This document shows positions 56,410-64,000 of a stretch of DNA of 64,000 nucleotides, piece by piece; within the stretch, counting starts at the first letter, position 1, and the number at the start of each line of letters is the position of its first letter. The DNA comes from Polaromonas eurypsychrophila (GTDB taxonomy: Bacteria; Pseudomonadota; Gammaproteobacteria; Burkholderiales; Burkholderiaceae_C), in NCBI RefSeq assembly GCF_014641715.1, contig NZ_BMIG01000014.1:1-64000 (forward strand), in the 5' to 3' direction. The notes beneath the pieces are model-generated. The model was given only the letters and a program-made list of their open reading frames with translations, was not told the origin of the DNA and ran no database searches. Made by a program: the position numbers and the translations under genes.

Positions 56410-57842
56410 CCGACACTTCCTTCAAGTTTGAAGCTCAGGAGGTTGGTCGCTTCGACTGCAAACTCCAGGGGCAGTTGTTGAAACACGTCTTTGCAGAAAC
56501 CATTGATGATCATCGACACTGCAGCCTCGGCATCGACGCCGCGCTGGGCGAAGTAAAACATCTGGTCTTCACCAATCCTCGAGGTCGACGCCTCGTGCTC
56601 AACCTGGGCGCTGTTGTTCAGGACCTGGATGTAGGGGAAGGTGTTTGCACCACACTCATCGCCTATCAGCATCGAATCGCATTGTGAATAATTCCGCGCG
56701 CCGGTGGCACTGGCCGCAATCTTGACCAGACCCCGGTAGCTGTTGTTCGACTTGCCTGCGGAAATGCCTTTGCTGACAATCGTGCTGCGCGTATTTTTTC
56801 CAATATGTATCATCTTGGTGCCGGTGTCGGCTTGCTGGTAGTTGTTGGTTACCGCGACCGAATAGAACTCACCAATCGAGTTATCGCCCAGCAAGACCAC
56901 CGAGGGATACTTCCAGGTGATCGCCGCACCGGTTTCGACCTGGGTCCACGAAATACGCGCATTGACACCTTTGGCCAGGCCCCTCTTGGTGACAAAGTTG
57001 TAAATGCCGCCAACACCGTTTTCGTCGCCCGCATACCAGTTCTGTACCGTCGAGTATTTGATGTCGGCATTGTCCAGCGCGACCAGTTCGACCACCGCCG
57101 CATGCAGCTGATTGGTGCTGAACGCCGGCGCGGTACAACCTTCCAGGTAGGAAACGGACGCCCCCTCTTCGGCGATGATCAGCGTGCGTTCAAATTGTCC
57201 TGACTCTTCTGTATTGATACGGAAGTAAGTCGACAAATCCATCGGGCACTTGACACCCTTGGGAATAAAACAGAACGAACCATCGGTAAATACCGCCGAA
57301 TTGAGCGCCGCGTAAAAGTTATCGCCGGTGGGCACCACGGTGCCCAGATACTTTTGCACCAGCTCGGGATGCTCCAGCACCGCTTCCGACATCGAACAGA
57401 AAATGACGCCAACTTCGGCCAGCTTGTGTTTGTAGGTGGTTGCTACCGAGACACTGTCAAAAATAACATCGACCGCCACGCCCGCCAGCGCCATGCGCTC
57501 ATGCAGCGGCACACCCAGCTTCTCGAATGTACGCAGCAATTCAGGATCGACCTCGTCGATACTGTTCAACTTTGCTCTGATCTTGGGTGCGGCGTAATAA
57601 CTGATCGCCTGGTAATCGATCTCCGGGTGGTGGCAATTTTGCCATTCAGGCTCCGTCATCTTGAGCCATGCCTGGTAGGACTTGAGGCGAAATTCGAGCA
57701 GCCACTCGGGTTCTTTTTTCTTGCCTGAAATCATGCGAATGATGTCTTCGTTGAGGCCCTTTGGCGCGACCTCTGATTCGATGTTGGTGACGAACCCGTG
57801 CTTGTAAGGTTGGTTGACCAGGTTGTGTAGAACTGCGCTCAT
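56406..57842 (-). CDS. sufB: Fe-S assembly protein SufB
   Basis: This 478-residue scaffold subunit starts with [16 protein letters not shown] and carries the C-terminal cluster region [17 protein letters not shown] and [17 protein letters not shown]. The length and motif order match SufB. It follows sufA by 56 bases. GC content looks lower than in the xdh genes next door. Confidence 0.96.
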   Translation of the reverse strand: MSAVLHNLVNQPYKHGFVTNIESEVAPKGLNEDIIRMISGKKKEPEWLLEFRLKSYQAWLKMTEPEWQNCHHPEIDYQAISYYAAPKIRAKLNSIDEVDPELLRTFEKLGVPLHERMALAGVAVDVIFDSVSVATTYKHKLAEVGVIFCSMSEAVLEHPELVQKYLGTVVPTGDNFYAALNSAVFTDGSFCFIPKGVKCPMDLSTYFRINTEESGQFERTLIIAEEGASVSYLEGCTAPAFSTNQLHAAVVELVALDNADIKYSTVQNWYAGDENGVGGIYNFVTKRGLAKGVNARISWTQVETGAAITWKYPSVVLLGDNSIGEFYSVAVTNNYQQADTGTKMIHIGKNTRSTIVSKGISAGKSNNSYRGLVKIAASATGARNYSQCDSMLIGDECGANTFPYIQVLNNSAQVEHEASTSRIGEDQMFYFAQRGVDAEAAVSMIINGFCKDVFQQLPLEFAVEATNLLSFKLEGSVG

Positions 57843-57898
57843 TCAATTTACCTCAATGTGTTTTCCAGACAACGCTCTTGCGCTTTCCGGGTGGTCCT

Positions 57899-58246
57899 TT
57901 ACGACGAAATGGTGTTTGCTTTTTTGAGATTGAAGCTTTCGCCACAGCCGCATTCGCCCTGTGCGTTAGGGTTGTCAAACTTGAAACACTCGTTGAACCC
58001 TTCCTTGACAAAGTCAAGGTGAGAGCCGTCGATAAATGGCAGGCTGGCAGCATCCACCACCAGCATGGTGTTGTGCGACTCAAATACCTGGTCGCCGGCA
58101 AGCGTTTCGGCGGCGTAGTCGAAGGTGTAGGCAAAACCGTTACAGCCGACCTTTTTTATGCCCAGGCGCAACCCAATTCCGCTGCCGTTCTTCGCCAGCT
58201 GCGATTGAATTTTTTTCGCTGCTTTTTCCGTCAAAGTGATTGCCAT
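57899..58246 (-). CDS. sufA: A-type Fe-S carrier SufA (IscA/HesB family)
   Basis: This 115-residue carrier has the three ligand cysteines in KKVGCNGFAY (near residue 35) and GECGCGESF (near 99 and 101). It is the first gene of the Suf run; two IscR-like sites lie 28-88 bases before it. Confidence 0.93.
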   Translation of the reverse strand: MAITLTEKAAKKIQSQLAKNGSGIGLRLGIKKVGCNGFAYTFDYAAETLAGDQVFESHNTMLVVDAASLPFIDGSHLDFVKEGFNECFKFDNPNAQGECGCGESFNLKKANTISS

Positions 58247-58273
58247 GAAGATTTACCCTTTACATTGGATATG

Positions 58274-58300
58274 TATTGTTGACCATTTTAGTCAACAATA
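58274..58300 (-). promoter_or_regulatory. IscR type 1-like box 1 upstream of suf
   Basis: Ten-base arms TATTGTTGAC and GTCAACAATA flank 7 bases. On the suf strand this reads TTGTTGACTAAAATGGTCAA, very close to the E. coli IscR type 1 consensus as I recall it (ATASYYGACTRWWW then YAGTCRRSTAT). An Rrf2-family repressor sensing Fe-S supply would bind here. Confidence 0.65.
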
Positions 58301-58308
58301 AAGCGGCC

Positions 58309-58334
58309 TACGCCCGAGTAATTGAGTCAACCAT
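58309..58334 (-). promoter_or_regulatory. IscR type 1-like box 2 upstream of suf
   Basis: On the suf strand it reads ATGGTTGACTCAATTACTC then GGGCGTA, matching the TTGACT...ACTCGGG form of IscR sites in betaproteobacteria. Its centre is about 34 bases from box 1, roughly three helical turns. Confidence 0.55.
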
Positions 58335-58529
58335 GTTGACCATGAGGGTAAGAGTTGAAAAAGACGCAAATTGCTTAGCGGGACCGTGGCCTTGGCGTTC
58401 AAGGCCACGTCTTTGTGCTTATTTAAGGGGAGGTGCCTCGACGCGCAGGCCCCCGGTCTGTGCGGCGGCTGACCCAACCAGGATTGCTGTTGGAGCGGCA
58501 GGCAAGCGGGGCTGTATCAGCGTCAGTTC

Positions 58530-58828
58530 GGTGAATCCTGCGCTTGCTTGATTGTTGCCAGGCACGCGCCATGGTGGCGAGTCGCGTGGCTCCCGCAAGA
58601 CTGGTGGGGTGGTGGCCGATTCTTGGGAGGTCTTGAAATCGCTATCTTGACCGCATTCAAACTCAAACAGATCAAACTGCGAAGGTGCCTCGTTGTAGCG
58701 CAGCGCGCGGCGATTGTTTGACTGACTTCATGATCACGCGTGCGTTGCCAGAATTCATGTGCGCCGTGGTCATAGTGCGCCGGCGGCAGTATGGCAATGT
58801 TTTCAATAGATTCTGAAGTCATGGTCAA
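58530..58828 (-). pseudogene. Decayed class I SAM-dependent methyltransferase
   Basis: The N-terminus AHYDHGAHEFWQRTRDHEVSQ in one frame resembles the start of a methyltransferase family that reads (H)YD..AE.FWEGTRDHDVSQN. The expected continuation shifts frame at about 58700: RYNEAPSQFDLFEFECGQ and DFKTSQESATTPPVL resemble the LLDFGCGPGRDLKTF region with several key glycines lost. No full-length frame follows. It appears to be a frameshifted remnant. Confidence 0.5.
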
Positions 58829-58901
58829 AGTCAGTCATGCACTTGGACCGCTGGCTGGACGAAAACGGCCAGAATTAGCAGGAGCTGATGCCATGACCGT
58901 T

Positions 58902-61286
58902 TCAGGCCTTCAGTGCCCTCAGTACGTTCTCGGCCGTCGCTGGCGCATCCAGCCGGACTTCGCCGGGCCGCGCCGCGGCCACAGCCTCTTTCAGAGCCTC
59001 CAGCACACTGATGGCCAGCATGAAGGGTGGCTCGCCCACGGCTTTGCTCCCGAAGACATTGTCTTCACGGTTCGGCTCCGGCCAGAAATCAACCTTGAAA
59101 TGTTCCGGGATGTCGCCGGTCGCGGGAATTTTGTAGGTGCTGGGCGCGTGTGTGCTTAGATAGCCCTTGTCGTTCCAGACCAACTGCTCTGTCGTCAGCC
59201 AGCCCATGCCCTGCACAAAGCCGCCTTCAATTTGTCCGATGTCGATGGCCGGGTTGATAGAGGTGCCGACGTCGTGCAGGATGTCCACCTTGAGCACGCG
59301 GCTCTCGCCGGTGAGGGTATCGATGGCAACTTCGGTGCAGGCGGCGCCGTAGGCAAAGTAATAAAAGGGCCGGCCAGTCAGGGTGGTTTTGTCATAGTGG
59401 ATTTTTGGCGTGCGGTAAAAACCGTCGCTCCAGAGTTGGATGCGGTTGGCATAGGCCAGGCGCACCACTTCAGGAAAGGGTCGACTGCCTTTGGGCGAGC
59501 TGATTTTGCCGCCCGCGAAAGACACTGCGCCGGCACCGCAGTTGTCCAGGCCGGAGACAAACTGGGCCAGGTTGTCACGCACGTTGCGCGCGGCGTACTG
59601 CGCGGCGCGGGCGTTCAGGTCGGTTCCAGCAGAAGCGGCGGTGGCCGAAGCATTCGGTATCTTGCTGGTGTCGCTGGCGGTCGCCAGCACGTCTTCAAAC
59701 GCCACGCCCAGCTCGTCAGCGACGATTTGCGCCACCTTGGTGTTCAGCCCCTGGCCCATCTCGGTGCCGCCGTGGTTGACCTGCACACTGCCGTCGGTGT
59801 AGACATGCACCAGCGCGCCGGCCTGGTTGAACAGGGTGGCGGTGAACGAGATGCCGAACTTGACTGGCGTGATCGCGATGCCGCGCTTGATCACCGGGCT
59901 GCCCGCGTTCCATGCCGAAATAGCCTCTCGCCGACGGCGATATTGAGAAGTTTGCTCCAGTTTTGATAGCAAGGGCGCGAGGATGTTGTCCTCGACCTTC
60001 ATCTGGTAGTGCGTGACATTCCGGTCATCGATGCCGTAGAGGTTGTGCTTGCGCACATCGAGCGGGTCCAGACCCAGATGCCGCGCGATGTCGCCGAGGA
60101 TGCTTTCAATAAGCACCACACCTTGCGGTCCGCCAAAGCCGCGAAAAGCCGTGTGGCTTTGGGTGTTGGTCTTGCAGCGGTAAGAAGCAATCTCCACGTC
60201 TTCGAGGAAGTAGGCGTTGTCGGTGTGAAAAATCGCGCGGTCGGCGACTGGCCCGCTGAGGTCGGCGCTGAAGCCGCAGTTGGCCAGCATGACCAGTTTG
60301 AGGCCGTGCAGGCGGCCGCTGTTATCGAAGCCAACGCTGTAGTCGTAGGCAAAGGGATGGCGCTTGCCGGTGACCATGAAGTCGTCGTCGCGGTCCAGTC
60401 GCAGCTTGACCGGACATTTGAGTTTGTTGGCGGCAATGGCCGCCCACACGGCCAGGTGGCCGGCCTGGGTTTCCTTGCCGCCAAAGCCGCCGCCCATGCG
60501 CCGGCATTCGACGCGCACCGCATGGTTGCTGATACCCAGCGCGTGCGAGACCCAGTGCTGCACCTCGCCCGGATGTTGCGTGCTTGAATAGACCAGCCAC
60601 TGGTTTTGCTCCTGCGGCAGCACGTAAGCGACCTGGCCTTCGAGGTAGAAATGCTCCTGGCCGCCGACTTCGAGTTGACCGCTCAGCGTGTGCGGGGCCG
60701 ACTTCAAGGCCTGCGCCGCGTCGCCGCGTTTGACGAACACTGGCGGCAGCACATAGTTTTCGGCCTTGAGCGCATCGCGCACCTGCAGGATGGCCGGCAG
60801 TTCGTCAATGTCGAGCAGCACCCGCCGCGCGGCACGCCGCGCTTGCATCACCGAGCCGGCGATCACCAAGCCGATGACCTGGCCGATGTGCTCGACAGTG
60901 CTTGAGGCAAACACCGGTTCGTCGTGCACAAAGGTGGCAAGCAGCGGGTCGCCCGGCACGTCGCCCGCCAGGATCACCTCGCGTACACCCGGCATGGCCA
61001 GCGCGGCGCGGGTATCCACACCGCGCAGCCTGCCGTGCGCCACGGTGGAGAGGATGGGCGCGGCGTGCAGGGTACCGCGGACTTCGGCAATGTCGTCCAC
61101 ATAGGTCGCGGCACCGGCCACTTGGGCGCGTGCGCTTTCGTGTTTGTGCGAACGTCCGGCCGCGCCGTGGGCAGGCGGCTGTGGCCCAGGAGGCGGCGTC
61201 ACGGGTGGCACCGCAAGTTGTGGCCCGGACGGGTTGTCAGCGCGGCTGACCGGGCCTTCGTTATGGGCTTGTTCCCGGGCGTTCAT
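58902..61286 (-). CDS. xdhB: Xanthine dehydrogenase, molybdopterin subunit
   Basis: This 794-residue subunit oxidises hypoxanthine/xanthine to urate at a molybdenum centre. Features are GAATYVDDIAEVRGTLHAAP, QEHFYLEGQ, the FGGKETQ motif (RMGGGFGGKETQ), RGFGGPQG (substrate arginine) and late GEPPFMLAISV with the catalytic glutamate. The ATG at 61286 is chosen; the open frame upstream runs through a palindromic repeat. An in-frame repeat element (GCTATCAAAACTGG) encodes LLSKLE at about 59955-59975. It follows xdhA, with xdhC 28 kb away. Confidence 0.94.
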   Translation of the reverse strand: MNAREQAHNEGPVSRADNPSGPQLAVPPVTPPPGPQPPAHGAAGRSHKHESARAQVAGAATYVDDIAEVRGTLHAAPILSTVAHGRLRGVDTRAALAMPGVREVILAGDVPGDPLLATFVHDEPVFASSTVEHIGQVIGLVIAGSVMQARRAARRVLLDIDELPAILQVRDALKAENYVLPPVFVKRGDAAQALKSAPHTLSGQLEVGGQEHFYLEGQVAYVLPQEQNQWLVYSSTQHPGEVQHWVSHALGISNHAVRVECRRMGGGFGGKETQAGHLAVWAAIAANKLKCPVKLRLDRDDDFMVTGKRHPFAYDYSVGFDNSGRLHGLKLVMLANCGFSADLSGPVADRAIFHTDNAYFLEDVEIASYRCKTNTQSHTAFRGFGGPQGVVLIESILGDIARHLGLDPLDVRKHNLYGIDDRNVTHYQMKVEDNILAPLLSKLEQTSQYRRRREAISAWNAGSPVIKRGIAITPVKFGISFTATLFNQAGALVHVYTDGSVQVNHGGTEMGQGLNTKVAQIVADELGVAFEDVLATASDTSKIPNASATAASAGTDLNARAAQYAARNVRDNLAQFVSGLDNCGAGAVSFAGGKISSPKGSRPFPEVVRLAYANRIQLWSDGFYRTPKIHYDKTTLTGRPFYYFAYGAACTEVAIDTLTGESRVLKVDILHDVGTSINPAIDIGQIEGGFVQGMGWLTTEQLVWNDKGYLSTHAPSTYKIPATGDIPEHFKVDFWPEPNREDNVFGSKAVGEPPFMLAISVLEALKEAVAAARPGEVRLDAPATAENVLRALKA

Positions 61287-61305
61287 GGCGCTTCCTGTTC
61301 CACGG

Positions 61306-61385
61306 ATGTCATGGCGGACTTGATCCGCCATCCATCTCCGAACCGGGTATGCATGCATGGATGCCGGGTCGAGCCCGGCATGACA
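61306..61385. repeat. Palindromic repeats between xdhA and xdhB
   Basis: Two units of the GTCATGGCGGACTTGATCCG and GCCGGGTCGAGCCCGGC type. The gap of 121 bases between xdhA and xdhB is almost fully occupied by them. Confidence 0.75.
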
Positions 61386-61407
61386 AGCTGGATAGTTGTC
61401 GGGACGC

Positions 61408-63009
61408 TCATGCGGCTTCCTCCAGCACAAAAGATTCCAGGTTGATCTGCTGCAGCCCCTGGCTCTCCAGCCAGAAGCGCTGCAGCAAATTGCCCAGCAC
61501 CTCGCTGCGGTAGGCGCCGGAGGCGCGCATGTCGGAGATCGGTGAAAACTCGGCACGCAGGATGCTGATGGCCTGCTGCACGGTCTGCAGCGCCCAAGGC
61601 TGGCCGGTGAGGGCGGCCTCGGTTTGGAGGGCGCGTACCGGCGTGGCGGCGACACCGCCTGCGCCTATCGATGTCTTCACAACCTTGCCGTCTTCCACAT
61701 GCAGATTCACGGCGAGGCAAACAGCAGAGATGTCGTCGTCGTAACGCTTGGAAATCTTGTAGACCTTGAGCATTTCCCCAAGCATCGGCTTCGGCACCTT
61801 GATCCAGGCTAGCACCTCATCGGCCGCCATGAGGTTTTTGCGGTAGCCGGTGTAGAGCTGCTCCAGCGGCATCTCGCGCGAAACTTGTTGTCCGGCGCGC
61901 ACGCTCATCAGCACCACGCTGGCACCGAGCGCAATCAGCAGCGGCATCGAGTCGCCAATCGGCGAGCCGTTGGCCACGTTGCCGCCCAGGGTGCCGGCAT
62001 TACGCACGGGCAGGCCTGCAAAACGTGCTGCAAAGGTTTGTAGTTGCGGCCGGTCGGCCACCAGTGCAGCAAAAGCTTCGCTGAGCGTCACGGCTGCGCC
62101 TATGGCGATGTGATGCGGGTAGTGCTCCACATGCCTGAGCTCTTGCACCTGTGTGATGTCCAGCACCTGGTCGAACTGCCTGTGCATCTTGGTGACCCAC
62201 AGGCCTACGTCGGTGCAGCCAGCGACAAGCTGAGCCTCCGGGTGGGCGGCGCGCGCTTCCAGCAGCGCAGCCAGTGAACGCGGGGCTTGATAAGACAAAT
62301 CGGTCTTCAGCCCATGACTGGTGGGCGCAAGCAGCTCCAGTTTTGATAGCAAACTGGCTTCGTCGAGCTTGACGGGAGGCAGTGAGGCCATCTGCTGCGC
62401 GGCGTCCAGAATCGGCCGGTAGCCTGTGCAGCGGCACAGGTTGCCCGACAGGTCCTGCTGCGCCAGTTCGCGCGTGATGGGGTTTGTCTTTGGGGCGAGC
62501 GCGCCGGCTCCCTTCAAGCCAGGGCCGCGGATCTGGCTCTGCCAGTCCGCAGGCGCAGCGGCCCCCTCGGGGGGTAGCGAACCACACGCAGTGGGGAGCG
62601 TGGGGGCTATGTAGTTCTGGTACATGCCGAACAAACTCATGACAAAACCGGGCGTGCAAAAGCCGCATTGGGAGCCGTGACACTGAACCATGGCCTCCTG
62701 AGCCGGGTGCAGGCTGCCGTCCGCGGCAACCAGATCCTCCACCGTCCACAGCGCCTGCCCGTCGAGCGAATGCGCCAGCTTGATGCAGCTATTGACAGCC
62801 CGGTAAGACATGCGCCCGCCCTCGGCCTGGCCCAACACCACCGTGCAGGCGCCGCAGTCCCCTTCGCCGCAACCTTCCTTGGTGCCGGTCAGTCCGAGGT
62901 CTTCGCGCAGCACCTCCAGCAACGTGCGGCTGGGTGGTACATTGGCGAGCGAGACCAGCTCGCCACCCCTGATAAATTGAATGATTTTGAGAGGCGATTG
63001 AATGTCCAT
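61408..63009 (-). CDS. xdhA: Xanthine dehydrogenase, FeS-FAD subunit
   Basis: This 533-residue subunit passes electrons from the molybdenum site to NAD. Residues ~1-210 hold two [2Fe-2S] domains: KEGCGEGDCGACTVV, then CHGSQCGFCTPGFVMSLF and LSGNLCRCTGYRP. The FAD domain follows (VAGCTDVGLW, GAAVTLSEAF, NAGTLGGNVANGSPIGD). A ~42-residue proline/alanine/glycine-rich stretch between LFGMYQNYIA and ITRELAQQ is absent from usual relatives and contains the repeat at 62561-62607. ATG at 63009 is chosen; a GTG lies two codons earlier. The gene is divergent from a LysR gene. Confidence 0.94.
   Translation of the reverse strand: MDIQSPLKIIQFIRGGELVSLANVPPSRTLLEVLREDLGLTGTKEGCGEGDCGACTVVLGQAEGGRMSYRAVNSCIKLAHSLDGQALWTVEDLVAADGSLHPAQEAMVQCHGSQCGFCTPGFVMSLFGMYQNYIAPTLPTACGSLPPEGAAAPADWQSQIRGPGLKGAGALAPKTNPITRELAQQDLSGNLCRCTGYRPILDAAQQMASLPPVKLDEASLLSKLELLAPTSHGLKTDLSYQAPRSLAALLEARAAHPEAQLVAGCTDVGLWVTKMHRQFDQVLDITQVQELRHVEHYPHHIAIGAAVTLSEAFAALVADRPQLQTFAARFAGLPVRNAGTLGGNVANGSPIGDSMPLLIALGASVVLMSVRAGQQVSREMPLEQLYTGYRKNLMAADEVLAWIKVPKPMLGEMLKVYKISKRYDDDISAVCLAVNLHVEDGKVVKTSIGAGGVAATPVRALQTEAALTGQPWALQTVQQAISILRAEFSPISDMRASGAYRSEVLGNLLQRFWLESQGLQQINLESFVLEEAA
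62561..62607. repeat. Palindromic repeat, copy C, inside xdhA
   Basis: It is the same element as at 9358 and 12146: GCCCCCTCGGGGGG hairpin and GCGTGGGGGC end. It is read in frame as part of xdhA and encodes a loop between the two [2Fe-2S] domain halves. Confidence 0.75.
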
Positions 63010-63081
63010 GCACACTAGGGTAAGACTATTTGCCTTCAGCCGGTATACCGATCGTCATATCGGGCCAATGTGCAAAAAGGT

Positions 63082-64000
63082 ATGAAAGATCAGGCCTTAT
63101 TCGACAAGATAGACCTCCATCTCATAAGGGTCTTGAATATCGTGCTGACCGAACGCAGCGTTTCACGCGCCGCCATCCGCCTGGGAATGTACCAACCCGC
63201 CGTCAGCGCGGCGCTCAAGCGCTTGCGTGCGTTGGCCGGAGATCCGCTGCTGGTGCGTTCGGGCGCCGGCATGGTGCCCACCGACGCTGGTTTGCGCATG
63301 ATCGAACCCTCGGCGAGCATTTTGCGTGCCGCCCAAGTGTTGTTCAGCGATGCGCGCGGGTTTGACCCCGCCACGGCCACCCACACTTTCAGCCTGGCTT
63401 GCAGCGACTACATGGACCCGCTGTTTCTGCCGCAACTGGTGGCCCAGATCAAACACCAGGCGCCACTGTGCCAGATAGACATCCACGCACTGTCCGGCGA
63501 GTCCGACTATCGCGCACGTTTGGCCCAAGGCGAGTTTGACCTGGTGGTGGGCAACTGGCCGGCGCCGCCTGACGACCTGCACATGGCGCGGCTGTTTGCT
63601 GACCAGGTGGTTTGCCTGGTCGCCAGCAAGCACCCGGTCATGCGCCGTGGCTGGGACAGTGCCACCTGGCTCGCCGCCGAACACATTGCGCCCACGCCCA
63701 CCCACCCTGGGGCCAAGGGCGTGATCGATATGCACCTCGATGGGCTGGGCTTGCAGCGCAACATCACCGCGCGATGCCCGCATTTCGGCCTGATCCCGGC
63801 CATGGTGGCTTCCAGCCTGCTGGTGCTAACGACGGGCCGGCAGTATTGCGAGCGCTTCACCGACACGCTGGCGGTGAAGGTGTTGACCTGCCCGATCGCC
63901 TTTCCGCAAATGGTGTATTACCAGCTGTGGCATGAACGCACACACGCCTCGGCATCGGCCAAATGGTTGCGCGAACGGGTCAAGGCGGTGGCTGATTCGC
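63082..64000 (+). CDS. LysR-family regulator divergent from xdhAB (cut by window edge)
   Basis: 306 codons are visible with no stop before the window ends. The N-terminus has DLHLIRVLNIVLTERSVSRAA and the helix-turn-helix YQPAVSAALKRLRALAGDPLLVRSG, in the NodD-like style. The effector domain continues to KWLRERVKAVADS, so the end is probably near. It is divergent from xdhA (72 bases) and likely regulates xdhAB, perhaps responding to a purine. The ATG at 63082 follows AAAAAGGT. Confidence 0.87.
   Translation, partial: MKDQALFDKIDLHLIRVLNIVLTERSVSRAAIRLGMYQPAVSAALKRLRALAGDPLLVRSGAGMVPTDAGLRMIEPSASILRAAQVLFSDARGFDPATATHTFSLACSDYMDPLFLPQLVAQIKHQAPLCQIDIHALSGESDYRARLAQGEFDLVVGNWPAPPDDLHMARLFADQVVCLVASKHPVMRRGWDSATWLAAEHIAPTPTHPGAKGVIDMHLDGLGLQRNITARCPHFGLIPAMVASSLLVLTTGRQYCERFTDTLAVKVLTCPIAFPQMVYYQLWHERTHASASAKWLRERVKAVADS

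Overview
The window looks like chromosomal DNA of a high-GC betaproteobacterium of the order Burkholderiales, most likely family Comamonadaceae (Polaromonas, Rhodoferax or Variovorax-like). This rests on gene content (two Bug-type tricarboxylate-family receptors, several LysR regulators, purine and tartrate catabolism, the family style of each protein) and on the short palindromic repeats scattered through it. I saw no tRNA, rRNA, CRISPR array, transposase or integrase.

Layout. 482-3227: NitT/TauT-type ABC importer. 3523-8027: glyoxylate-to-glycerate genes glxR-hyi-gcl and a divergent LysR. 8107-13341: ureide/urate block (M20 hydrolase, a UraD-AllC fusion, puuE, an FCD-type GntR regulator, divergent hiuH). 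13437-29158: type I secretion ATPase and adaptor, two related membrane-anchored small proteins, and a 3361-residue RTX protein with an N-terminal lipase-like domain. 29275-32154: lipoprotein, xdhC and puuD. 32389-39301: an orphan periplasmic binding protein and a tartrate block (LysR, tartrate dehydrogenase, Bug receptor, D-tartrate dehydratase, glycerate kinase). 39884-46373: thioesterase, Bug receptor, indolepyruvate:ferredoxin oxidoreductase iorBA and LysR. 46537-58246: a 14-gene Fe-S region running leftward from sufA through sufBCDSU, bolA, grxD, nfu, tenA, mrp, a second nfu and a Rieske gene to lipA. 58530-64000: methyltransferase pseudogene, xdhB, xdhA and a LysR cut by the window edge.

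How the genes fit together. XdhAB (with XdhC) makes urate. PuuD, HiuH, UraD, PuuE and AllC carry urate to ureidoglycine. The glyoxylate released later (the ureidoglycolate step is not in the window) enters Gcl, Hyi and GlxR to give glycerate. Tartrate dehydrogenase can also give glycerate, so the single glycerate kinase at 37985-39301 can serve both pathways. A 14-bp palindrome between gntR and hiuH recurs with one change upstream of puuD, which suggests one GntR regulon. The Suf region carries two sites resembling IscR type 1 boxes and could serve the Fe-S clients nearby (XdhA, IorA, LipA, Rieske).

The most unusual part is 17695-29158. A small membrane-anchored protein gene precedes the ribosome binding site and first codons of an RTX gene twice in tandem. 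The first RTX copy is a stub and the second is the complete giant gene. I read this as a candidate type I-secreted lipase/RTX effector with immunity-like partners. The giant gene also contains an 11-G tract that could switch it on and off by slippage.
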